The notes below the pieces were generated by a model that ran no database searches, had not been told where the DNA came from, and saw only the letters and a list, made by a program, of their open reading frames with translations. Positions 1 through 6,591 of a stretch of DNA of 64,000 nt are shown here, piece by piece (position 1 is the stretch's first letter; the number at the start of each line of letters is the position of its first letter). This DNA comes from CATQHQ01 sp965243805. Its GTDB lineage: Bacteria; Gemmatimonadota; Gemmatimonadetes; Longimicrobiales; Gaopeijiaceae. The position numbers and the translations under genes were made by a program. Where the stretch lies: contig OZ251577.1 in assembly GCA_965243805.1 (NCBI GenBank), positions 2,852,001-2,916,000 of the forward strand, given 5' to 3'.

Positions 1-2217
1 GACGCGCTCTCCAACGGCGGCAGCGGCATCTACGACACCCTCCGGGCGATGGCGCTGGTCCACCAGTCCGGCGGCGGCACCGGGTTCTCCTTCTCCCGCC
101 TGCGGCCCGAGGGCGACACGGTGCGCTCCACGATGGGGGTCGCGTCGGGTCCCGTCTCGTTCATGCGCCTCTACGACGCCTCCACGGAGGTGGTGAAGCA
201 GGGCGGCACCCGTCGAGGCGCCAACATGGGCATCCTGCGAGTGGACCACCCGGACGTGCGCGAGTTCGTCCGCTGCAAGAACGACACCTCGCAGATCACG
301 AACTTCAACATCTCGCTGGCCGTCACCGACGCCTTCATGAAGGCCGTGGAGGAGGGCGTCGAGTACGACCTGATCAGTCCGCGAACCGGCGAGCGGGTGG
401 GCAGCGAGGACGCCCGCCAGGTATTCGACGCCATCGTGGAGGGCGCGTGGAAGACCGGCGAGCCCGGCGTCTTCTTCGTGGATCGGGCCAACGAGCACAA
501 CCCAGTCCCCCGTCTCGGCGCCTACGAGGCCACCAACCCCTGCGGCGAGCAGCCGCTCCTGGCCTACGACGTGTGCAACCTGGGGAGCGTCAACGTGGGC
601 GCCTTCGTCCGGGAGGAGGACGCCGACGGTGGACGACGCGACGACCCCATCGACCGGATCGACTGGGACGGCCTGCGTCATGTGGTCCACCTCTCCATCC
701 ACTTCCTGGACAACGTGATCGACGCCAACCGCTATCCGTTGGACGAGATCTCCGACCTGGCAGCGAAGATCCGCCGAGTGGGGCTGGGCGTCATGGGCTG
801 GGCCGACCTGCTGGTGCGTCTGGGCGTGCGCTACGACTCGGAGGCGGGCGTGGCGCTGGGCCGAGCGGTGATGGCGTTCGTCGAAGAGGAGACCCGGTGC
901 GCCTCCGAGAGGCTGGCCGAGACCCGAGGCGTCTTCCCGGCGTGGGAGGAGTCGATCTGGGGACCCGACGAGACGTGCGCCCGAAACGCCGACGGCGAGC
1001 GGGTGCGTCCGTGCCGACGGCTCCGCAACTGCAACCTGACTACGGTGGCGCCCACCGGGACGATCTCGATCATCGCCGGGTGTAGCGGAGGAATCGAGCC
1101 CCTCTTCGCCGTGGCGTTCATGCGGAACCAAGCCGGGTCGATGATGCCCGACGTCAACGCCGACTTCGTGGCGCGGGCGCGGCGGGAGGGCTGGTACGCC
1201 GAGGAGCTCATGGAGCGGATCGCCCAGGAGGGCCATGTCCACCTCGACGAGGTGCCCCAGGCCGTGCAGGACGTCTTCCGCACCTCCCACGACATCTCCC
1301 CCGAGTGGCATGTGCGGATGCAGGCCGCCTTCCAGGACCACGTGGACTCGGCGATCTCCAAGACCACCAACTTCGCCCACGAGGCCACCCGCCAGGACGT
1401 GCGCAAGATCTACGAGCTGGCGTTCGAGCTGGGGTGCAAGGGGGTGACGGTGTACCGCGACGGCTCGCGCCCGATGCAGGTGCTCTCCACCGGCAAGACG
1501 GGACAGCAGGCGGCGGACGAGGCGACCGGGGCCGAGGCCGTCGAGGTGTTGCGGCAGCAGCTGGCCGACTCCCGACAGCAGCTGGCCGACTCCCGCGAGG
1601 AAGCGCACCGGCTGCGGGGCGAGCGAGACGAGGCGCGCCGGCAGCTGGCGGAGCAGGACCGGAAGGCCGCGGCGGCGCGCCAGAAGCGCACCCGGCCCGA
1701 GATGCTCCGGGGTCGCACCGTGAAGATGAACTCTCCGCTGGGCGACCTGTACGTCACCATCAACGAGGACCACTCGGGCCGGCCCTTCGAGGTCTTCTGC
1801 ACTCTGGGCAAGGCGGGGGGCGCCGCCATGGCGGACTCGGAGGCGATCGGTCGGCTGGTCTCCCTGGCTCTCCGCTCCGGCGTCCCCATCACCGCCGTGC
1901 GGGACCAGCTCCGGGGCATCTCCTGCGACCGGGCCGTGGGGGTCGGTCCCAACAAGGTGCTGTCGGCCCCCGACGCCGTGGCCCAGGCGATCGACCGCTA
2001 CCTGGAGGAGAAGTCCGGCGTCCAGGAGGAGCTGCCCCTGGGCGCCGCCGCGGCGGCCGGCGCGCTGGCTCCCGCTGCCGTATCCGCCGGCGCCGACCGC
2101 TACGTGGACCACACCGACGCAGCCCTGGGCTCCTGCCCGGCGTGCGGCGCCAGCCAGCTGGCCTACGAGGAAGGCTGTCGCAAGTGCTACGTCTGCAGCT
2201 ACTCCGAGTGCGGATAG
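1..2217 (+). CDS. nrdJ: Class II (adenosylcobalamin-dependent) ribonucleotide reductase, 5'-truncated
   Basis: Reduces ribonucleotides to deoxyribonucleotides in the cytoplasm using a B12-derived thiyl radical. The frame is open from base 1, so the start lies outside the window. Visible family motifs are SGGGTGFSFSRLRP near the beginning, NPCGEQPLL (Cys codon at 541) and the barrel motif APTGTISIIAGCSGGIEP. After the catalytic barrel there is a coiled coil (about 1540-1700) with a 21-bp direct duplication, then a TSCPD-type domain (about 1708-1960) and a C-terminal Cys cluster (CPAC, CRKCYVC) probably used for re-reduction of the active site. The coiled coil between barrel and TSCPD domain is the odd part. 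The family call is secure. Confidence 0.95.
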   Translation, partial: DALSNGGSGIYDTLRAMALVHQSGGGTGFSFSRLRPEGDTVRSTMGVASGPVSFMRLYDASTEVVKQGGTRRGANMGILRVDHPDVREFVRCKNDTSQITNFNISLAVTDAFMKAVEEGVEYDLISPRTGERVGSEDARQVFDAIVEGAWKTGEPGVFFVDRANEHNPVPRLGAYEATNPCGEQPLLAYDVCNLGSVNVGAFVREEDADGGRRDDPIDRIDWDGLRHVVHLSIHFLDNVIDANRYPLDEISDLAAKIRRVGLGVMGWADLLVRLGVRYDSEAGVALGRAVMAFVEEETRCASERLAETRGVFPAWEESIWGPDETCARNADGERVRPCRRLRNCNLTTVAPTGTISIIAGCSGGIEPLFAVAFMRNQAGSMMPDVNADFVARARREGWYAEELMERIAQEGHVHLDEVPQAVQDVFRTSHDISPEWHVRMQAAFQDHVDSAISKTTNFAHEATRQDVRKIYELAFELGCKGVTVYRDGSRPMQVLSTGKTGQQAADEATGAEAVEVLRQQLADSRQQLADSREEAHRLRGERDEARRQLAEQDRKAAAARQKRTRPEMLRGRTVKMNSPLGDLYVTINEDHSGRPFEVFCTLGKAGGAAMADSEAIGRLVSLALRSGVPITAVRDQLRGISCDRAVGVGPNKVLSAPDAVAQAIDRYLEEKSGVQEELPLGAAAAAGALAPAAVSAGADRYVDHTDAALGSCPACGASQLAYEEGCRKCYVCSYSECG

Positions 2218-2253
2218 GGCCGACGGAGCGCGGCTAGGGCGGGGACCCGGAAA

Positions 2254-2311
2254 CCTACCGGCTGCCGGCGGGCCTTCTGACAGCCAGCGGGCCTACCGGC
2301 TGCCGGCGGGC
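2254..2311. repeat. Direct duplication at the end of the M20 hydrolase gene
   Basis: A roughly 20-bp sequence (cctaccggctgccggcgggc) occurs twice, at about 2254-2273 and 2292-2311. The second copy encodes the last residues and stop of the minus-strand hydrolase; the first lies just beyond that stop. It is one of many short tandem duplications at gene edges in this window. Confidence 0.75.
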
Positions 2312-3819
2312 TTGCGGTAGTCCAGCGGGGGGTCCCGGTCGCCCACCAGGGAGACGTACTCGAAGTTGGGCCCGACCCGTTCCAGGTGCTCCGCCTTCGC
2401 CGTCGCCACCAGGTCCGGGTCGGTGAAGAGGTCCACCGCGGTCATGGCCAGCGTCTTGGCTGCCACCACCATCCCCTTCTCGCCGATCGAAGTGCCTCCG
2501 GCGGCGATCGCCTGCCAGGAGTGGGCCGGGGTCCCCGGCACCCAGGTGGCCGCGCTCATTCCGGCCGTGGGCACGACCCAGCTCACGTCCGCCACGTCGG
2601 TGGAGCCTCCGCCGACCCTGTGCATGTACGGCTGGACCTCCGCAGCGCTTTCCAGCGGGGGCGCGTCTTCCCGCAGAGTCGCTCGGATCGCCTCGGCAAA
2701 GACCCGCTCCTCGTCGTCGTAGACCACGCCCCCGACCCGTTCCAGGTTCTCCTGCGCCCGGCGCTGCAAGCTCTCGTTGGGCAGCATGGCGAAGAGCCCG
2801 TGCACGACTTCGTACTCCATGCGCGTTCCCGTGCCCAGGGTGGCGCCTTCGGCCGCGCGAGCGACCCGCTCGAAGATCGACTTTGCCATCTCCGGGTCCG
2901 GGTGCCGCACGTAGTAGAACGCCTCGGCAAAGTCGGGAATCACGTTGGGCGCGTGGCCCCCCGCTGTGATCACGTAGTGGATGCGCGTCTCCTGCGGGAC
3001 GTGCTCCCGCATCATGTTGACCATGTGGTTCATCGCCTCCACGCCGTCCAGCGCCGAGCGGCCCTGATCCGGCGCTCCCGCCGCGTGGGCCGACACCCCG
3101 TAGAAGCGGAACTTGGCCGACTTGTTGGCCAGCGACGACGACGGGCTGGCCTCGTTGGAGTCTCCGGGGTGCCAGTGGAGCGCCGCGTCCACGTCGGCGA
3201 AGAGCCCGGCTCGCACCATGTACACCTTCCCCGCGCCCCCTTCCTCGGCGGGCGTGCCGTAGAGGCGCACCGTGCCCGGCGTTCCCGATTCCTCCAGCCA
3301 CGCCTTGACCGCCAACGCCGCCGCCACGGAGCCCGCGCCGAAGAGGTGGTGCCCACAGGCGTGGCCGGCACCCATGTCGGGGCGGGGCGCACGCTCCGGC
3401 GTCCGGTCCTGGGTGATCCCCGGGAGCGCGTCGTACTCCGCCAGGATGCCGATCACCGGCGACCCGGCGCCCCACTGGGCGACGAACGCCGTGGGCATCC
3501 CGGCGACCCCCTCCTCGATCTCGAAGCCGGCCTCGGCCAGGGCGTCGCGCAACAGTGCGCTGCTCCGCGTCTCCTGGTACCCGACCTCGGCCCACTCCCA
3601 TATCTGCTGGGCGATCTCGGCGTAGCGCTCTGCTCCGGCCTCCACGTGGGCGACCACGGCATCGCGACCGTCTTGGGCGGCAACGGGGAAGGGGGTTGCT
3701 GCGACGGCCGCCAAGGACGACAGCGCGACGCCGGTCCAAAGAGCCGCGACCGCAACGGCCAGTACCGACCGCGATAGCCAGGTGCCGATCGAGACGTGTC
3801 CTGCGGGCAAGTTGCGCAC
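2293..3819 (-). CDS. Exported M20-family amidohydrolase/peptidase (AbgB-like)
   Basis: Metal-dependent amidohydrolase of the M20 family, closest in appearance to p-aminobenzoyl-glutamate hydrolase subunit B and related amidohydrolases; the natural substrate is unknown. I chose the GTG at 3819 because a GGAGG lies 8 bases upstream; the frame is open further 5' but without coding character. The resulting 508-aa protein begins with a signal peptide (hydrophobic SRSVLAVAVAALWTGVALSS followed by an Ala-rich cleavage region near PVAAQDG). Metal-site motifs are GHACGHHLFG and TPAEEGGAGK, with a dimerisation domain around VSAHAAGAPDQGRSALDG. It lies alone on the minus strand, divergent from the repeat cassettes. 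Confidence 0.85.
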   Translation of the reverse strand: MRNLPAGHVSIGTWLSRSVLAVAVAALWTGVALSSLAAVAATPFPVAAQDGRDAVVAHVEAGAERYAEIAQQIWEWAEVGYQETRSSALLRDALAEAGFEIEEGVAGMPTAFVAQWGAGSPVIGILAEYDALPGITQDRTPERAPRPDMGAGHACGHHLFGAGSVAAALAVKAWLEESGTPGTVRLYGTPAEEGGAGKVYMVRAGLFADVDAALHWHPGDSNEASPSSSLANKSAKFRFYGVSAHAAGAPDQGRSALDGVEAMNHMVNMMREHVPQETRIHYVITAGGHAPNVIPDFAEAFYYVRHPDPEMAKSIFERVARAAEGATLGTGTRMEYEVVHGLFAMLPNESLQRRAQENLERVGGVVYDDEERVFAEAIRATLREDAPPLESAAEVQPYMHRVGGGSTDVADVSWVVPTAGMSAATWVPGTPAHSWQAIAAGGTSIGEKGMVVAAKTLAMTAVDLFTDPDLVATAKAEHLERVGPNFEYVSLVGDRDPPLDYRKPAGSR

Positions 3820-4013
3820 TCGGAAATCCTCCAGGGTTAGGTTGGGAACGCGTGCGGCGGCTGTGCCCGCCGCCAACATCCACACACTGACCGGTACCGT
3901 TGGACTCCGGCAAGCCCTCGGCGGTGCCGAGAGACCGACGGGAAGCGGTGCGCCCTTCTTCGGGAACACCCACCACGACTACGGCTACGACTATGACAAT
4001 TTGACTGACTGAC

Positions 4014-4041
4014 TTGACAGAAGGCTCCTATGGCGTATCTT
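4014..4041 (+). promoter_or_regulatory. Cassette promoter, copy 1
   Basis: A perfect sigma-70-type -35 box TTGACA (4014-4019), a 16-bp spacer and TATCTT (4036-4041) precede an AGGAGG ribosome-binding site and an ATG at 4091. The same arrangement is conserved in all three units, which argues that it is functional. Confidence 0.7.
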
Positions 4042-4093
4042 GCCCTGCACCTGAAGGCTTCCGCCCAAGTCAGAGCCAGGAGGATCCAGCATG

Positions 4094-4115
4094 TCCCCCC
4101 CCCCCCCCCCCCCCC
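4094..4115. repeat. Poly-C tract, copy 1 (T + 21 C) directly after an RBS-driven ATG
   Basis: One T and 21 C follow the ATG at 4091 and precede GATGGCATGACG. A tract of this length is prone to slipped-strand mispairing, and its length sets the downstream reading frame. The 22-base spacer is 1 mod 3, so the ATG currently does not read into the frame with the better coding signal. Confidence 0.9.
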
Positions 4116-4121
4116 GATGGC

Positions 4122-4328
4122 ATGACGGACTGCCTAGAGGGCAGCTCCCAGCGTCCCACCTCGCCCCGACGTCCCACCTCGCCCCGACTCAAGCCATGGG
4201 TACCGCCTCGGCTGGAGTACACGAGCGACAGCATCCGAGGCACAAGCAGCTTGGACGACGACTCGTACTTCCCGCAGCCTTGCGGGTCCAACCACTACAG
4301 CGACGGTTGCGGCTGGACCGGTTCCTGA
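4122..4328 (+). CDS. Putative phase-variable small protein, copy 1
   Basis: Not recognised. I list the frame with the better coding signal. It opens after the poly-C tract at an ATG (4122) lacking its own ribosome-binding site and runs 68 codons to TGA. The C-terminal half has LEYTSDSIRGTSSLDDD, then SYFPQPCGSNHY and DGCGWTGS. It has three Cys, is Gly/Ser/Asp-rich and has no membrane segment. It would be fused to the RBS-driven ATG at 4091 if the tract changed by one or two bases. The alternative frame that the ATG at 4091 now reads (Pro run, then a basic Arg-rich 85-aa product ending at 4348) is also open, but has more A/T-ending codons. Which frame is used is unresolved. Confidence 0.45.
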   Translation: MTDCLEGSSQRPTSPRRPTSPRLKPWVPPRLEYTSDSIRGTSSLDDDSYFPQPCGSNHYSDGCGWTGS

Positions 4329-4398
4329 TGCCGGGGTTGCGGCACTAGTACGCTTACGCTGCTGGGCGGAGGTCGCCAGGCCGGTCTCCCGCTCCAGG

Positions 4399-4527
4399 GG
4401 GGATTGGCGTTCGGCACCGCCGTCGGGGGGCGCAAGCCCGCGGGCCGTCGCACCTTCGGCCGCTGCCACGATAGCGGCCGTGCCGGTACCGGGTCCCGAG
4501 ACCGAGCGCATCGCCGAGGCCGCCCGC
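4399..4527 (+). pseudogene. Duplicated internal fragment of the nitrilase gene, copy 1
   Basis: These 129 bp match nitrilase gene positions 5667-5794 except for one substitution (ctgcc for ctacc) and one inserted A (gatagcgg for gatgcgg). The insertion breaks the nitrilase frame and there is no start, so this is a passenger fragment. It shows that the unit arose by duplication across the 5' part of the nitrilase gene with loss of bases between 5480 and 5666. Confidence 0.9.
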
Positions 4528-4583
4528 CCACCACGACTACGGCTACGGCTACGACTACGACTATGACAATTTGACTGACTGAC

Positions 4584-4611
4584 TTGACAGAAGGTCCCTA
4601 TGGCGTATCTT
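4584..4611 (+). promoter_or_regulatory. Cassette promoter, copy 2
   Basis: TTGACA (4584-4589), 16-bp spacer, TATCTT (4606-4611). The spacer differs by one base from copy 1 (ggtccc for ggctcc); the boxes themselves are unchanged. Confidence 0.7.
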
Positions 4612-4663
4612 GCCCTGCACCTGAAGGCTTCCGCCCAAGTCAGAGCAAGGAGGATCCAGCATG

Positions 4664-4679
4664 CCCCCCCCCCCCCCCC
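4664..4679. repeat. Poly-C tract, copy 2 (16 C)
   Basis: Sixteen C follow the ATG at 4661 directly, without the T seen in copies 1 and 3. The spacer is 1 mod 3, as in the other two copies, so the frame relation to the downstream ORF is the same despite a different length. Confidence 0.9.
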
Positions 4680-4685
4680 GATGGC

Positions 4686-4874
4686 ATGACGGACTGCCTA
4701 GAGGGCAGCTCCCAGCGTCCCACCTCGCCGCGACTCAAGCCATGGGTACCGCCTCGGCTGGAGTACACGAGCGACAGCATCCGAGGCACAAGCAGCTTGG
4801 ACGACGACTCGTACTTCCCGCAGCCTTGCGGGTCCAACCACTACAACGACGGTTGCGGCTGGACCGGTTCCTGA
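4686..4874 (+). CDS. Putative phase-variable small protein, copy 2
   Basis: Not recognised. A 62-codon frame with the same C-terminal sequence as copy 1 apart from HYN in place of HYS and the lack of the six-residue internal duplication. Counting by eye, about 11 of 62 codons end in A or T here, against about 26 of 71 in the overlapping frame read from the ATG at 4661. The genome's ordinary genes have very GC-rich third positions, so this frame looks like the coding one. As sequenced it is out of frame with the ribosome-binding site. Confidence 0.45.
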   Translation: MTDCLEGSSQRPTSPRLKPWVPPRLEYTSDSIRGTSSLDDDSYFPQPCGSNHYNDGCGWTGS

Positions 4875-4944
4875 TGCCGGGGTTGCGGCACTAGTACGCT
4901 TACGCTGCTGGGCGGAGGTCGCCAGGCCGGTCTCCCGCTCCAGG

Positions 4945-5073
4945 GGGGATTGGCGTTCGGCACCGCCGTCGGGGGGCGCAAGCCCGCGGGCCGTCGCACC
5001 TTCGGCCGCTGCCACGATAGCGGCCGTGCCGGTACCGGGTCCCGAGACCGAGCGCATCGCCGAGGCCGCCCGC
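4945..5073 (+). pseudogene. Duplicated internal fragment of the nitrilase gene, copy 2
   Basis: Carries the same substitution and one-base insertion relative to the nitrilase gene as the fragment in copy 1. The mutations therefore preceded the later duplication of the unit, or the two copies have been homogenised. It has no start and is frame-broken. Confidence 0.9.
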
Positions 5074-5116
5074 CCACCACGACTACGGCTACGACTTGAC
5101 AATTTGACTGACTGAC

Positions 5117-5144
5117 TTGACAGAAGGCTCCTATGGCGTATCTT
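5117..5144 (+). promoter_or_regulatory. Cassette promoter, copy 3 (probably also reads into the nitrilase gene)
   Basis: TTGACA (5117-5122), 16-bp spacer, TATCTT (5139-5144). No terminator is evident between the small ORF stop at 5410 and the nitrilase ATG at 5498, so the same transcript may carry both. Confidence 0.65.
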
Positions 5145-5196
5145 GCCCTGCACCTGAAGGCTTCCGCCCAAGTCAGAGCCAGGAGGATCCAGCATG

Positions 5197-5215
5197 TCCC
5201 CCCCCCCCCCCCCCC
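5197..5215. repeat. Poly-C tract, copy 3 (T + 18 C)
   Basis: A T and 18 C follow the ATG at 5194. The total of 19 bases is again 1 mod 3, so this copy has the same frame state as copies 1 and 2. Confidence 0.9.
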
Positions 5216-5221
5216 GATGGC

Positions 5222-5410
5222 ATGACGGACTGCCTAGAGGGCAGCTCCCAGCGTCCCGCCTCGCCGCGACTCAAGCCATGGGTACCGCCTCGGCTGGAGT
5301 ACACGAGCGACAGCATCCGAGGCACAAGCAGCTTGGACGACGACTCGTACTTCCCGCAGCCTTGCGGGTCCAACCACTACAACGACGGTTGCGGCTGGAC
5401 CGGTTCCTGA
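5222..5410 (+). CDS. Putative phase-variable small protein, copy 3
   Basis: Not recognised; 62 codons, nearly identical to copy 2 with one Thr-to-Ala change near the start (RPASPR for RPTSPR). It ends in the same Cys/Gly-rich tail. It is out of frame with the RBS-driven ATG at 5194. Its stop lies 88 bases before the nitrilase start, suggesting co-transcription. Confidence 0.45.
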   Translation: MTDCLEGSSQRPASPRLKPWVPPRLEYTSDSIRGTSSLDDDSYFPQPCGSNHYNDGCGWTGS

Positions 5411-5497
5411 TGCCGGGGTTGCGGCACTAGTACGCTTACGCTGCTGGGCGGAGGTCGCCAGGCCGGTTTCCCGCTCCAGGTTCGTCTAGGTTGGACT

Positions 5498-6457
5498 ATG
5501 ACGACCATGGCCCACAACCGTCTCCGCGTAGCTGCGGTTCAGCCCCGAGGCTTTCCCTTCGACTCGGCCAGTGCCGTGGGTCAGGTCTGCTCGGGGGTCG
5601 CCGAAGCGGCTCAGAACGGTGCGCAGCTCGTGGTCTTCCCCGAAGCCTTCGTCGGCGGCTACCCGTGGGGATTGGCGTTCGGCACCGCCGTCGGGGGGCG
5701 CAAGCCCGCGGGCCGTCGCACCTTCGGCCGCTACCACGATGCGGCCGTGCCGGTACCGGGTCCCGAGACCGAGCGCATCGCCGAGGCCGCCCGCGACGCC
5801 GGCGTGTACGTGGCCGTGGGCGTCATCGAGCGCGACGCGCCCCACGCTCCCGGAACCCTGTTCTGCACGCTCCTGTACTTCTCGCCGGACGGCAAGCTGG
5901 CGGGCCTCCACCGCAAGCTCAAGCCGACCGCCGCCGAGCGCCTTGTGTGGGGCGAAGGAGACGGCAGCACGTTGCCGGTGATCGACGCGCCGTTCGGCAA
6001 GGTGGGCGGGCTCATCTGCTGGGAGAACTACATGCCGCTGGCCCGCATGGCGATGTACGGCAAGGGGGTGCAGGTCTACTTGGCGCCCACGGCGGACGCT
6101 CGGGACCGATGGCAGGCCACGCTCCGCCACATCGCGCTGGAAGGCCGCTGCTTCGTGATCGGATGCAACCAGTTCGTGACCAAGGAGCACTACCCCGCCG
6201 ACATCGAGATCCTGGACGAGATGAAGGACTGGCCGGCCGTGCTGTGCCCCGGCGGCACTTCGATCTACGACCCTCTGGGTCAACCGGTCGCCGGACCTCT
6301 TCTGGGCGAGCCGGGCGTCCTCTTCGCCGACCTGGACATGGGCGACGTCGCCCGAGGCAAGTTCGACTTCGACGTCGTGGGCCACTACGCGCGCCCGGAC
6401 GTCTTCCAGCTGACCGTCAACGAAGAGCCGCTCCGGCCAGTACGCGGAGTGAAGTAG
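5498..6457 (+). CDS. Nitrilase superfamily hydrolase (nitrilase/cyanide hydratase type)
   Basis: A 319-aa cytoplasmic carbon-nitrogen hydrolase of the nitrilase branch, expected to convert organic nitriles to carboxylic acids plus ammonia. The Glu-Lys-Cys triad is visible: Glu49 in VVFPEAF, Lys140 in LHRKLKPT and Cys174 in GLICWENY. Length and motif spacing are normal for aliphatic or arylacetonitrilases; the substrate cannot be told. The ATG at 5498 has no strong ribosome-binding site; a second ATG lies three codons later. A 128-bp internal stretch (5667-5794) has been copied into the two upstream cassette units. An ornithine aminotransferase follows, but a shared pathway is not evident. Confidence 0.9.
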   Translation: MTTMAHNRLRVAAVQPRGFPFDSASAVGQVCSGVAEAAQNGAQLVVFPEAFVGGYPWGLAFGTAVGGRKPAGRRTFGRYHDAAVPVPGPETERIAEAARDAGVYVAVGVIERDAPHAPGTLFCTLLYFSPDGKLAGLHRKLKPTAAERLVWGEGDGSTLPVIDAPFGKVGGLICWENYMPLARMAMYGKGVQVYLAPTADARDRWQATLRHIALEGRCFVIGCNQFVTKEHYPADIEILDEMKDWPAVLCPGGTSIYDPLGQPVAGPLLGEPGVLFADLDMGDVARGKFDFDVVGHYARPDVFQLTVNEEPLRPVRGVK

Positions 6458-6591
6458 CTGGGCCGAGCGCCGCTGGACGCGGGCCGTCGGCGATGCGCTA
6501 GATTTGCCGTCCACCGCCGCCCATGCCGCCTGCCGGCGCGACCGCGGCTCCAACCAGCTCCGCCCCCAAACTCCACAAGAGCCACAATCGA

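Larger units (their letters stand above)
3970..4527 (+). repeat. Cassette repeat, copy 1 (promoter, RBS, poly-C, small ORF, nitrilase fragment)
   Basis: First of three tandem units. Order: a short cgactacggctacgac-type repeat; TTGACA at 4014 and TATCTT at 4036; a leader ending in AGGAGG; ATG at 4091; a T and 21 C; a small ORF; a spacer; and a 129-bp copy of an internal piece of the downstream nitrilase gene. Copy 1 alone carries an extra 18-bp tandem duplication (about 4157-4192), which keeps frame. The distance from TTGACA to TTGACA in the next unit is 570 bp. No transposase, terminal inverted repeat or target-site duplication is visible. Confidence 0.9.
4528..5073 (+). repeat. Cassette repeat, copy 2
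   Basis: Same order of parts as copy 1: TTGACA at 4584, TATCTT at 4606, AGGAGG leader, ATG at 4661, 16 C, small ORF, spacer, nitrilase fragment. It lacks the 18-bp internal duplication of copy 1. The preceding cgactacggctacgac-type repeat is a few repeats longer than in copies 1 and 3. The distance from TTGACA to the next unit is 533 bp. Confidence 0.9.
5074..5479 (+). repeat. Cassette repeat, copy 3 (leads into the intact nitrilase gene)
   Basis: TTGACA at 5117, TATCTT at 5139, AGGAGG leader, ATG at 5194, T + 18 C, small ORF and spacer. The similarity to copies 1 and 2 ends at about 5479; instead of a nitrilase fragment the true nitrilase start follows 18 bp later. This is probably the ancestral arrangement, with copies 1 and 2 derived from it. 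Confidence 0.9.

Noticed and set aside
3782..4012. Plus-strand frame ending in HHDYGYDYDNLTD
   Set aside because: It lies antisense to the start of the M20 hydrolase and its promoter region; the Tyr/Gly/Asp ending is just the translation of a short nucleotide repeat.
4014..4121. An open frame beginning at the TTG of TTGACA and running through the poly-C tract into the small ORF in all three cassettes
   Set aside because: The TTG is part of the -35 box, has no ribosome-binding site, and the codons before the C tract end often in A/T, unlike the genome's genes. It would not be transcribed from its own promoter.
3970..5479. Transposable element or CRISPR array as the explanation of the tandem units
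   Set aside because: No transposase, inverted ends or target duplications. The units are about 550 bp with a promoter and ORF, not short repeats with spacers.
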